Shown: piece by piece, positions 19,521 through 26,011 of the stretch
Numbering within the stretch: position 1 is the first letter of the stretch
Layout: each line of letters starts with the position of its first letter
DNA from: a virus
DNA length: 30,669 nucleotides
Virus record (IMG/VR): IMGVR_UViG_3300031507_000022
Coordinates: 1-30,669 of that record
Reading direction: 5' to 3' (one strand)
The notes under the pieces: generated by a model
What the model saw: the letters and a program-made list of their open reading frames with translations, nothing else
Database searches by the model: none
What the model was told of the DNA's origin: nothing
Position numbers and translations under genes: made by a program

Positions 19521-20243
19521 TCAGTTGAAGGCGGCGCCCGACTGCCGCTCCGCCTCGATCTCAGCGTTCGTCTTGCCGTCGTTCTCGTCGCCGGGCTTTG
19601 CCGGCTTCTTGCCCTTCGGCTTCTTCGGTGCCTCAAGCGCGGGCTTGTCAGGCGCCTTCGCCTGCGCCTCGGGCGGCAGATCGCCGTCCAGCGGCTCGCC
19701 ACCCTTGGTCGCCTTCTTCTTCGTCGCATCGCCGCTCTTGACCGCGGCCTTGTCGGCGTTCTCCATCGCATCGGCGATATTATCGAGAAAGATCCGGCGC
19801 CCGCGGTCGTAGCCGATCAGCCAGTTCTGCGTATCCTCGCTATCGGGAGCGAATGGGCTGTCGCGCTCGACGCCCAGCCCGCCAGCGATTTCACCTTGGC
19901 GCTGACGCCGCTCATCGGCCGGCTCACGATCGGCAAGCAGTGTTTCCGGGTCGAACTCGGTGATCAGACCGAGACGGACCAGGATCTGGCCTCGCTTGAT
20001 GTACTTCGCCCGTGGCAGCGCCGTGTCGGCTGTCTCGTATTCCTTGATGGCGAAATCCAGCTCATCGACCGCAAGCCCGTGGATTCGTGCCTTGAGCGCG
20101 TCTTTCTTACGCTCCCTCTGGATCTCCTCGATCGCCTCGTTGTGCGAGCGGCGTTTCTGCATGTGATAGAAAAGCAGCGATTTCGCCTCGTCCTCGGCCT
20201 TCTTGTCGCTGTTCACTGGGCTGTTAGCCTTCCTGCCTGCCAT
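19521..20243 (-). CDS. Protein with RMF/CrpP-like domain
   Basis: A 240-residue protein. Residues 10-70 are charged and helical (KKAEDEAKSLLFYHMQKR ... LKARIHGLAVDELDFAI). Residues 115-150 read RQGEIAGGLGVERDSPF, then WLIGYDRGRR. This follows the ribosome-modulation-factor/CrpP pattern G-x2-AG-x2-G-x5-[NS]P[YF] ... W-x2-G[YW]. In bacteria RMF binds the 30S-50S interface and silences ribosomes. The last 70 residues are Lys/Pro/Ala-rich and disordered. Its start lies inside the preceding small gene. Domain similarity is clear by eye; action on ribosomes is inference. Confidence 0.65.
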   Translation of the reverse strand: MAGRKANSPVNSDKKAEDEAKSLLFYHMQKRRSHNEAIEEIQRERKKDALKARIHGLAVDELDFAIKEYETADTALPRAKYIKRGQILVRLGLITEFDPETLLADREPADERRQRQGEIAGGLGVERDSPFAPDSEDTQNWLIGYDRGRRIFLDNIADAMENADKAAVKSGDATKKKATKGGEPLDGDLPPEAQAKAPDKPALEAPKKPKGKKPAKPGDENDGKTNAEIEAERQSGAAFN

Positions 20244-20367
20244 GCGGTTCTCTCCTTCGGTGGTCCGCCAACTCGTGCGTTAGCTTGATGATTTCCTCGA
20301 CCGGAGCGTTCCCGATCCTAGCGATGTCCGTGAGCGATAGATCGTTGTCATCCAGCAGGACTTTCAG
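20224..20367 (-). CDS. Small HTH-like reading without an ATG (CTG start or frameshift)
   Basis: A 47-residue reading, KVLLDDNDLSLTDIARIGNA, then PVEEIIKLTHELADHRRRE, has the look of a small helix-turn-helix protein, yet its frame has no ATG, GTG or TTG ahead of it. A CTG at 20367 overlaps the stop of the upstream gene as CTGA, just as other junctions use ATGA or GTGA. Alternatively a ribosomal frameshift or an assembly error joins it to the 49-residue gene upstream. It overlaps the next gene by 20 nt. Confidence 0.4.
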   Translation of the reverse strand: MKVLLDDNDLSLTDIARIGNAPVEEIIKLTHELADHRRREPHGRQEG

Positions 20368-20513
20368 CGCATCGTCTCTGCCAGCCGCTTGCGGAATGCC
20401 TTCACGACTTCGTCGAGCTGCTGCGGCTTCTTCATGCCTTCGCGCCGCGACCAGTTCATCACCGCGAACGCATCCTCGGCCAACAGGCGCAGCATGGCGT
20501 CGTCGATCTTCAT
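20364..20513 (-). CDS. 49-residue helical protein
   Basis: A small gene with ATG at 20513 overlapping the upstream stop (ATGA). The peptide has three short helices (MLRLLAEDAFAVMNWSR; QQLDEVVKAFRKRLAETM) and is basic at its C-terminus. It is hidden by longer wrong-frame readings. The following gene begins at or overlaps its stop without a standard start codon (see 20224-20367). Unknown function. Confidence 0.6.
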   Translation of the reverse strand: MKIDDAMLRLLAEDAFAVMNWSRREGMKKPQQLDEVVKAFRKRLAETMR

Positions 20514-20770
20514 CCCTGCCCCGCTGCTGGCGTGTCGCGCAGTGCGGCGATCGCCATTTCGTTGCCGATCTCAAGATTGCCCAGCACGATGTTCAGCGCC
20601 TTCTCCCGCGTCATCGTCCGCTGATCCTGATAGGCAATGCACATGCCCACGACTTGGGCGGCGATCGCCAACGTCTCCTGCGCCGACAGGTGCGCCGCGT
20701 GCTTGCGGAACAGCTCGTCGAAGTCCGCCTTGAGCGCTTGGTGGTGCGCGTTGGTCGGGCGGAGGCTCAT
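20510..20770 (-). CDS. Hypothetical 86-residue protein
   Basis: A helical protein starting at the ATG at 20770 (ATGA overlap). It begins MSLRPTNAHHQALKADFDEL, with a second helix AQETLAIAAQVVGMCIAYQD and a third NIVLGNLEIGNEMAIAALRD. The hydrophobic spacing fits a helical bundle that may dimerise. The longer frame upstream shadows the preceding gene. No domain recognised. Confidence 0.7.
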   Translation of the reverse strand: MSLRPTNAHHQALKADFDELFRKHAAHLSAQETLAIAAQVVGMCIAYQDQRTMTREKALNIVLGNLEIGNEMAIAALRDTPAAGQG

Positions 20771-21096
20771 GCTTCCACCGTCGACAAAGGCGACACGCGC
20801 TTGGCGATCTCGCGGAACACGTCGATCGCCTTCGGGTCCACAGGAACGAACCTCTCGGCCGGGAACGCTGGCTGTGTCGCGTAGTCCCAGTTGCCGTAAC
20901 GCCGCTTCGGGTTGGGCAGCTCGCGGAGCGTGAGCACAGTCTCGGCACTCCGCACACACACGCCAACCTCGCGGATCGTGTAGAGCGTTCCCTTCACCGG
21001 CAGCAACTCGTCGCCGTGCGCAAAGACCGACGGCCGCGCCGTGTATAGGCAGCGCACCAGAAGGCCAGGAACAGGGTTGTACGTCAGCTTGCTCAC
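20767..21096 (-). CDS. Hypothetical early protein, GTG start
   Basis: A 109-residue protein directly after the repressor gene; the GTG at 21096 overlaps its stop as GTGA. It is beta-rich (GLLVRCLYTARPSVFAHGDEL, VKGTLYTIREVGVCV, ETVLTLRELP) and ends with a helix (PKAIDVFREIAKRV). The first 70 residues resemble small SH3/Tudor-like barrels often seen in phage early proteins, but this is an impression only. No metal motif. Confidence 0.7.
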   Translation of the reverse strand: MSKLTYNPVPGLLVRCLYTARPSVFAHGDELLPVKGTLYTIREVGVCVRSAETVLTLRELPNPKRRYGNWDYATQPAFPAERFVPVDPKAIDVFREIAKRVSPLSTVEA

Positions 21097-21293
21097 GACT
21101 GCGTTTCCTTCGGCACCACCAGATCGTCAACCTTGAGGCCGGTCACGTTCACTATCCTCACCGCCAGCGGCAGCTTCGGAGTTAACTTTCCGTGCCGCAT
21201 CTTCGATATGACCGATCGGTCGCACCCGACCTGGGCAGCGAGCTCGACGTCTCGCGTCTTTGACTTCTTCATCCAGTCGTCGAGCTTTGTCAT
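21093..21293 (-). CDS. Cro/CI-type repressor
   Basis: A 66-residue XRE-family helix-turn-helix protein and the first gene of the leftward early operon. TRDVELAAQVGCDRSVISKM is the HTH: a Val/Leu-rich first helix, Gly in the turn and a Ser-Val-Ile-Ser recognition helix. RIVNVTGLKVDDLV completes the five-helix core. There is no C-terminal self-cleaving domain, so it resembles Cro or a YdaS-type regulator. The ATG at 21293 is preferred over frames starting up to 21482 because the promoter at 21301-21329 would place transcription start almost on this ATG (see the leaderless finding). Confidence 0.8.
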   Translation of the reverse strand: MTKLDDWMKKSKTRDVELAAQVGCDRSVISKMRHGKLTPKLPLAVRIVNVTGLKVDDLVVPKETQS

Positions 21294-21300
21294 ACTCGAA

Positions 21301-21329
21301 ACCCTGTGCGAGCCGCGCACGAATGTCAA
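21301..21329 (-). promoter_or_regulatory. Promoter of the repressor and leftward early operon
   Basis: Reading leftwards: -35 TTGACA (21329-21324), 17-bp spacer, -10-like CAGGGT (21306-21301) with the key A at position 2 and T at 6. The expected start falls at about 21294-21293, on the ATG itself, which predicts a leaderless or nearly leaderless message. GTCAAT, part of the box, recurs about 30 bp further upstream. Confidence 0.55.
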
Positions 21330-21944
21330 TAGTGTTTCTGGTGGAAGGCTAGCAGGGTCAATGTGGCGCACTGCCGACGCAGCTCCGAATGTTCCCGAAT
21401 TGGCGTGCTGATTCATCCGCTTGCACTTCGCGCCCCACGACACGATCGATTTCGGCTTGCCGACCACAGCACCTAACCTCAACCCTTAGAGCCTATCTTC
21501 ATAGTTCTCAGAAAGACCGTGCTCTCCGCAACCTCAAGGCGGGGGCACGTTCCTCAATCGATAGTCGCCACATCCATACTGCCGGCAGGCCCTTTGATTT
21601 CGGGGTGCCTCATCCCCGCTCCGCCCGCAGGCGCCATCCTGCGGTCTGTGCTCGTTGCGTCGGTAGAGCCGGTTTTGGTTCGGTCGGTCTTGCTTCCCGT
21701 GGACACTGGCCGAGCGTGTTGAGCCCTCGGCTGGCCGTTGAGGTTTGATCCGTGCTGCGCAGCACCAGGGCTAGAGCAAGCCTGCAAAAAGACTGCCCTG
21801 AAGCCTTTCGCTCTGATTCGCGTGGCGGGAACATCCGAGCTGACCCACACGTCGCGGCGATCGACCGGCACCGAGAGAGTGGGCGGAATCGAAGCGCGAA
21901 AAGCCTTAGATGCTGCCGGAGTTTATTGAAAAGCCGCTGAATAT

Positions 21945-22151
21945 ATGCCAATTAGGCTTCAGGACTTGACCGTTCGAGCTTGGCAGCATTCGGTCAGTTC
22001 GCGCCTCGGGATAGAGCAAGTTGCTCTCTCGGGGCGCAATCATTTTGTGCGCTCGCCATCCCCTGTTCGTCAACCGATTTTGCAAAATCGCGTATGGCCG
22101 CTTGACTATCCTGTGCTTGACGCGCACATTGAGCGCGTTCTTCTGGGGTAG
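21945..22151 (+). CDS. Possible 68-residue protein in the control region
   Basis: An open frame from ATG at 21945 to TAG at 22151, five bases before the HNH gene. The composition is not the Arg-rich type of shadow frames (for example PILQNRVWPLDYPVLDAH), so it may be real. Against this, it has no ribosome-binding site and would contain the 22002-22036 dyad and the rightward promoter boxes. No resemblance recognised. Confidence 0.25.
   Translation: MPIRLQDLTVRAWQHSVSSRLGIEQVALSGRNHFVRSPSPVRQPILQNRVWPLDYPVLDAHIERVLLG
22002..22036. repeat. Large imperfect dyad in the control region
   Basis: AGAGCAAGTTGCTCT is a perfect 7-bp inverted repeat about a single central base. Outside it, CGCC ... GGCG adds four more pairs with a few mismatches, giving a 35-bp element centred near 22020. 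There is no T-run after it, so it is better explained as an operator or origin element than as a terminator. The half sequence TAGAGCAAG recurs once at about 21772. Confidence 0.5.
22102..22130 (+). promoter_or_regulatory. Promoter of the rightward early operon
   Basis: -35 TTGACT (22102-22107, within CTTGAC, the alphaproteobacterial consensus), 17-bp spacer and -10-like CACATT with A at position 2 and T at 6. A start near 22137 leaves a 20-nt leader before the ATG at 22157. A second CTTGAC lies 15 bp downstream at 22116-22121. Confidence 0.45.
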
Positions 22152-22156
22152 AAGCG

Positions 22157-22513
22157 ATGCGAGCAGCAACCGGCGAAGCGCAGAAATTCTTGCGCGAAGT
22201 AGTCCTTCCTTACGATGGCACGGAATGCCTGATCTGGCCATTTGCCAAGACAAAGAAGGGCTATGCGCAGATCGGAATCGACGGCAAGACGAGGCTGGTT
22301 TCCCGCGTCGTCTGCGAAAAGGCACATGGCCCGTCGCCATCTCCGCGACACCACGCAGCGCATAATTGCGGCCACGGCTATGATGCATGTGTCGCGCGGC
22401 GTCATCTTGCATGGAAAACCCCAGCCGAGAACGAGGCTGAAAAGCGAGATCATGGCAAATACGAACGCCGTGGTCGGCAGTTTTCAAAGGCAAAGGGACG
22501 CTACTATGCTTAA
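22157..22513 (+). CDS. HNH endonuclease
   Basis: A 118-residue HNH nuclease of the kind found free-standing in phages. The N-terminal part (ECLIWPFAKTKKGYAQIGID) is the usual small beta-sheet domain that binds DNA. The catalytic core follows: HHAAHNCGHGYDACV, then RRHLAWKTPAEN, with His69 and His83 as likely metal/general-base residues and Asn92 as the third. A basic tail ends the chain. It opens the rightward early operon. It may be a homing nuclease or a packaging/DNA-processing aid; a second HNH gene lies at 29290-29706. The end overlaps the next start by eight bases. Confidence 0.8.
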   Translation: MRAATGEAQKFLREVVLPYDGTECLIWPFAKTKKGYAQIGIDGKTRLVSRVVCEKAHGPSPSPRHHAAHNCGHGYDACVARRHLAWKTPAENEAEKRDHGKYERRGRQFSKAKGRYYA

Positions 22514-22838
22514 ACCCAATCCTTACCTTCTCGTCGACAAGGACCGGCACGGCTGGTCGGAGATCGAGGTCGCGCAGTTCGAGCGCGCCCGGCGCCGTGG
22601 CACCGTTGACACGTTCGAGCGCTGCCGGTCGTACAACGCGGTGCTGAACTTCCTCAACAAGCGCCCGGCCTATTCGCACGCGCCGTTCCTGACCTTCGGC
22701 GAGGCGGCACACGTCCTTGGCGTGCTGGTACGGAGCACTCGCATCGGGCAGGGAAACGCTGACGGCCTGCGCGAGCGCTACATCGTCGCCCGCTACTTCG
22801 CGCGCAAGCGCTTTGCACGACCGGAGGCTTGGAACTGA
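22506..22838 (+). CDS. Hypothetical 110-residue protein
   Basis: Starts at the ATG at 22506 inside the end of the HNH gene (ATGCTTAA overlap) and stops at TGA shared with the next ATG (TGATG). The chain is basic and helical (SEIEVAQFERARRRGTVDTF, then FLTFGEAAHVLGVLVRST and RERYIVARYFARKRF). FGEAAHVLGVLVRST could be a helix-turn-helix, making it a possible DNA-binding protein, though the turn Gly is not in a firm position. Longer upstream readings shadow the HNH gene. Confidence 0.7.
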   Translation: MLKPNPYLLVDKDRHGWSEIEVAQFERARRRGTVDTFERCRSYNAVLNFLNKRPAYSHAPFLTFGEAAHVLGVLVRSTRIGQGNADGLRERYIVARYFARKRFARPEAWN

Positions 22839-23194
22839 TGGACATTCGCGAACTGAAACTGTCGCCCCGCACTCGCAATACCCTACGCAACATGGGCGTG
22901 ACGACGATTGAGCAAGCTAGAGCGCTTGACGATGCTGCGTTGCTTCGTGAGCCGAGTTTCGGACGCAAGTCGCTGCGCGAACTCAGAGAGGCGATCGCGT
23001 CGATTCCGAAGGAAGCTGTCGCTCGTCGCCAGGATCATCGCCGGATGATCGCGATGTGCGTCATGGGGGAATGCTTGGTGCAGGCGTTCAAGACCCCTTC
23101 TGAAACCGAAGAAAGGACATGCGACCGGGCTGCCAAATGGGCCGTCATATCGGCCAACGCGCTCCTCGCCCAACTGGATAAGAACCGTGGCTGA
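22838..23194 (+). CDS. RNA polymerase alpha C-terminal-domain-like protein
   Basis: A 118-residue protein whose first 55 residues are an alpha-CTD fold: MDIRELKLSPRTRNTLRNMG, then TTIEQARALDDAALL and FGRKSLRELREAIASI. Arg11, Asn14, Gly42, Lys44, Ser45 and Glu48 correspond, with identical spacing, to E. coli alpha Arg265, Asn268, Gly296, Lys298, Ser299 and Glu302. Those residues contact UP-element DNA or activators. The C-terminal 60 residues are helical and unlike alpha. Phage protein mimicking alpha-CTD could compete for UP elements or bind sigma/activators and so redirect host polymerase. It is early and coupled (TGATG) to its neighbour. Confidence 0.8.
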   Translation: MDIRELKLSPRTRNTLRNMGVTTIEQARALDDAALLREPSFGRKSLRELREAIASIPKEAVARRQDHRRMIAMCVMGECLVQAFKTPSETEERTCDRAAKWAVISANALLAQLDKNRG

Positions 23195-24242
23195 CTCGTA
23201 CGACTGGTGGAAGCGCGCTCTCGCCAACCCGAAGGGTATCGGCAAGGGCGATCTGATCGCGACGACGGAGCCGCAATGCGGTTTCTACAAGAGGCGCATG
23301 GTCAAGGGCGGCGCCTGGGTGCCGGTCTGGATATTCGTCAAGCCGGACACCGACAGCGAACTCGGCGCTCGCATTACCGTTGACGGTCGCACCAAGGATG
23401 TCGGCGCGTCCGAGCAGTGGGAGGGTGGAGTTTACCAGCGCCCAATCGCAATGGACGTCTATGAGGCCGTCGCCGAGCGCGGCGAGCCGTGGCCGGATGC
23501 CGATCCTGACGTGAGCGAATCGCGCTTCGGTGCCAAGTCGAACGAGCCGGAGGACGAGGCGGAAATCCTCGCCAGCCAGATCGAGTCGGCCGGCGCCGCG
23601 GCGAACAAGTACGCCAAGTTTGAACGCTGGACCGGCACGAGCAAGGCGCGCAAGCCGATCGTTCAGTCGCTCATCAAGACCGACGCGGACGCGGCGAAGG
23701 CGCAGGAGGTCCGCTCTCGGCTGCTGGAGCTCTACCGTGAGGGCGAGAAGAAATTCGAGACGGAGAAGCGGCCGGTCAACGAGGAGGCGCACCGCATTGG
23801 CGAGCGCTGGCGCTTCCGCCAGGACGCGCAGGACAAGGCCGACATCGTGCGGGCCGCTCTGTCCGTCTACGAGACGGAGAAGCTTCAGAAGCAGCGCGCC
23901 GCCGAGGAAGCCTCGCGCAAGGCGCAGGAGGAAGCGGCCAACCGTGAGGCCGAAATCGACTTCATGAACGACGAGCCAGAGCCGGAGGTCGTTGCGCCGC
24001 CACCCGCGACCGCGCCAGTCGAGACGACGATCAAGGGCTCGAGCGGTCGCGCCGCGACCAAGACGACGGTGTTCCAAGTGACGGAGGTCACGGACGTCGA
24101 CGTGCTGTTCGCGTGGAAGCCTATCCACGATCATCGGGAGATGGTGCCCTTCCTGCTCAACTTGGCGCGCCGCGCCTACAAGGATGGTGGTCACCGGGGC
24201 ATCCCCGGCGTCAAGATCGACGAAGTCGTCGACGTTCGCTGA
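23187..24242 (+). CDS. Large coiled-coil early protein near RecT
   Basis: A 351-residue protein with GTG at 23187, eight bases inside the end of the alpha-CTD-like gene. The first 110 residues look folded and beta-rich (GGAWVPVWIFVKPDTDSEL). Residues 120-260 are a highly charged coiled coil (EKKFETEKRPVNEEAHRIG; KLQKQRAAEEASRKAQEEAA). A Pro/Ala linker then leads to a conserved-looking end (DVDVLFAWKPIHDHREMVP ... GIPGVKIDEVVDVR). Proteins ending in PGVK-type tails commonly accompany RecT-type genes in phages and may act in recombination. No catalytic motif recognised. Confidence 0.7.
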   Translation: MADSYDWWKRALANPKGIGKGDLIATTEPQCGFYKRRMVKGGAWVPVWIFVKPDTDSELGARITVDGRTKDVGASEQWEGGVYQRPIAMDVYEAVAERGEPWPDADPDVSESRFGAKSNEPEDEAEILASQIESAGAAANKYAKFERWTGTSKARKPIVQSLIKTDADAAKAQEVRSRLLELYREGEKKFETEKRPVNEEAHRIGERWRFRQDAQDKADIVRAALSVYETEKLQKQRAAEEASRKAQEEAANREAEIDFMNDEPEPEVVAPPPATAPVETTIKGSSGRAATKTTVFQVTEVTDVDVLFAWKPIHDHREMVPFLLNLARRAYKDGGHRGIPGVKIDEVVDVR

Positions 24243-24255
24243 AAGGAGCGATCCT

Positions 24256-24921
24256 ATGCTGAAGTATCTGGTTTTCGACACCGAGACGTCCGGCCTGCCG
24301 GATTACGCAGCGCCGGCCGACGATCCCAACCAGCCGCGGCTCGCCGAGTTCGCAGGCATCACCGTCTCGTTCGATCCAGAGGACGGTGCGCCAGCGGTCA
24401 TCGCGACCGAACCGTACCTCGTGAAGCCCGACGGCTGGGTCATGGAGGCGCAGGCGACGGCGGTGAACGGTCTTACGACCGAATACCTCATCGAGCACGG
24501 CAAGCCGCTCTCCGGCCTGCTGGCAGCCTACGTCGAGGCGATCAAGGCCGGCTGCATCATGGTCGCCTTCAACGCGCGCCACGACTTGAAGGTCATGCGC
24601 GGCGAACTGCGACGGGCCGGCATGGAGGATATGTTCGAGCAGACTCCGAACATCTGCCTCATGCGCTCGTCCTGGCAGAAGGCGCTCGACATGAGGAAGG
24701 CGGATGGCTCGCGCCGCGGCTGGCCGGCTCTCACCGATGCCTGCCGTCACTTCGGGCTCGATCATGCCGACGATCACCGCGCGGCCAGCGGAGCGCGCAA
24801 CGCTCTCGGTGTGTTCCTGAAGCTGCGTGAGATCGGCATGCTGCTGCCGGCCGAGATTCACTACGCCAAGAACAAGCCGCAGCCGGACCCGCAGGGCAGC
24901 CTGCCCACGATGGACTTTTAA
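24256..24921 (+). CDS. DEDDh-type 3'-5' exonuclease with a variant third motif
   Basis: A 221-residue protein with GGAG ahead of its ATG. It is a DnaQ/PolC-epsilon-type fold: motif I FDTETSGL (Asp8, Glu10), motif II AFNARHDLKVM (Asp110), and motif III HRAASGARNAL (His174). The family pattern is HxAxxD, but residue 179 is Gly, not the metal-binding Asp. So activity may be lost or altered. The extreme C-terminus LPTMDF is weakly like a clamp-binding hexapeptide. Between RecT and the coiled-coil gene it fits phage recombination or proofreading. A palindromic repeat follows the stop. Confidence 0.85.
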   Translation: MLKYLVFDTETSGLPDYAAPADDPNQPRLAEFAGITVSFDPEDGAPAVIATEPYLVKPDGWVMEAQATAVNGLTTEYLIEHGKPLSGLLAAYVEAIKAGCIMVAFNARHDLKVMRGELRRAGMEDMFEQTPNICLMRSSWQKALDMRKADGSRRGWPALTDACRHFGLDHADDHRAASGARNALGVFLKLREIGMLLPAEIHYAKNKPQPDPQGSLPTMDF

Positions 24922-24945
24922 CCGGGTTATTACCGGGTTTTAACC
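24919..24945. repeat. ACCGGGTT repeats between exonuclease and RecT genes
   Basis: TAACCGGGTTA (24919-24929) is a perfect 11-bp palindrome that includes the exonuclease stop codon. A second TACCGGGTTT follows at 24931-24940, then TAACC at 24941-24945. The spacing of about 11 bp is one helical turn. It might be an operator controlling RecT, or a small RNA-level element. The RecT ribosome-binding site (GAAGGAACGA) lies just after it. Confidence 0.45.
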
Positions 24946-24958
24946 GAAGGAACGAACG

Positions 24959-26011
24959 ATGAGCGACCATGCCGACCACGATCCGAAGCTTCTTCCGACA
25001 CTCCAGTCAGGCGGCAGCGTGCGCGCGATCATTCCGCAGGACTTCGACAGCGCCTATCGCATCGCCAAGGCTGTGTGCGTCGCCGGCATGGCTCCATTCG
25101 GCCTGGACACGGCGGAGAAGGCGACGGTTGCCATCCTGCACGGGCTCGAGGTTGGCCTATCGCCGATGATCGCGCTTCAGTCGATAGCCGTCATCAACGG
25201 TCGACCGAGCCTGTGGGGCGATGGCGCTATGGGCCTGGTGCAGTCGAGTGGCAAGCTTGAGACGATCAAGGAATGGATCGACGGCGAGGGCGACAAGCGC
25301 ACGGCCTATTGCCGCGTGATTCGCCGGGGCGATCCCGAGCCGAAGATCGGAAAGTTCAGCGTCGCCGACGCGAAGCTTGCCAAACTGTGGGGCAAGACCG
25401 GGAAAACCGGACAGCCGACGCCGTGGGTGACGCACCCTGATCGCATGTTGCAGATGCGCGCTCGCGCATTCGCTCTCCGTGATGCCTTCGCCGACGTGCT
25501 GCGCGGTTTGGCGATCGCTGAGGAGATGCGCGACGTCGAGACGACGAACGCCCAGCCGGTCGTCCAGCCGGCGAAGCCTACCGAGACGGCACCAGCGAAG
25601 CCCGCGGCCACAGCGAAGCCGAAGGAGGCTGCAAAGCCCGCCCAGGTGTCCGAGAACACAGGCAAGAACGTGGTCGACGCGCAGGCTGAGGACATCGACT
25701 TCACGCGCGGCGAGCCGGAGCCCGGCACCGTCGAGCAGGACGAGGCCGATGCAGCGGAGGCCGGCGAGGTGATCTACGGCCGCGACGCAGAGGGCAACGT
25801 GCTGACGTCTGGCGATCTTCTCAGCGCGCTCCACGATGCGCTGAGCCAGTCTCCTACCGCTGCCGCGTGCGAGGAGGTGTTCGGCCAGCACGACTTGATG
25901 GCGATCTTCAGCGGCAAGGCGGCGCAGGATCCAGACAGCGAGCAGAACATGCAGATCGCCAACGGCATGCTCGCCACGCGACTGCGCGAGATCAAGAAGG
26001 GCGGGAAGTGA
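24959..26011 (+). CDS. RecT-type ssDNA-annealing recombinase
   Basis: A 350-residue protein of the RecT/Red-beta superfamily as found in many phages. The diagnostic stretch is AILHGLEVGLSPMIALQSIA, then NGRPSLWGDGAMGLVQSSG (about 58-98), and the second part of the domain ends near WVTHPDRMLQMRARAFALRDAF (about 155-178). The protein should anneal complementary single strands during replication or repair, usually with an exonuclease; the neighbour at 24256 is a candidate though it lacks one Asp. A long Ala/Pro/Lys/Thr linker (200-270) leads to a helical C-terminal module, which is longer than the core family and may contact partners. Confidence 0.9.
   Translation: MSDHADHDPKLLPTLQSGGSVRAIIPQDFDSAYRIAKAVCVAGMAPFGLDTAEKATVAILHGLEVGLSPMIALQSIAVINGRPSLWGDGAMGLVQSSGKLETIKEWIDGEGDKRTAYCRVIRRGDPEPKIGKFSVADAKLAKLWGKTGKTGQPTPWVTHPDRMLQMRARAFALRDAFADVLRGLAIAEEMRDVETTNAQPVVQPAKPTETAPAKPAATAKPKEAAKPAQVSENTGKNVVDAQAEDIDFTRGEPEPGTVEQDEADAAEAGEVIYGRDAEGNVLTSGDLLSALHDALSQSPTAAACEEVFGQHDLMAIFSGKAAQDPDSEQNMQIANGMLATRLREIKKGGK

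Larger units (their letters stand above)
21294..22156. other. Central control region, no convincing gene
   Basis: An 863-nt stretch between the diverging early operons. It holds the leftward repressor promoter, a TTCTCAGAA dyad near 21505, a strong dyad at 22002-22036 and two CTTGAC boxes at 22101 and 22116. Weak frames on both strands (for example 21554-21871 minus and 21738-21929 plus) lack ribosome-binding sites and standard starts. GC-rich self-complementary text between 21600 and 21780 might form RNA structure. This could be the operator/origin region or include a remnant; I cannot decide. Confidence 0.5.

Noticed and set aside
21554-21871. A 105-codon minus-strand frame (GTG start) in the control region
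   Set aside because: Composition is fairly natural, but there is no ribosome-binding site, and it overlaps other equally weak frames; cannot be supported as a gene.
21738-21929. A 63-codon plus-strand frame (TTG start) in the control region
   Set aside because: The end looks protein-like, but it has only a TTG start without a ribosome-binding site and no recognisable family.
21906-22712. A 268-codon minus-strand frame across the control region and HNH gene
   Set aside because: No ribosome-binding site, shadows the HNH and following gene, and would block the rightward promoter.
23145-24281. A 378-codon minus-strand frame opposite the coiled-coil gene
   Set aside because: Composition of an antisense shadow; the plus strand has coupled overlaps at both ends.
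25157-25891. A 244-codon minus-strand frame opposite RecT
   Set aside because: Antisense shadow of a clear RecT gene.
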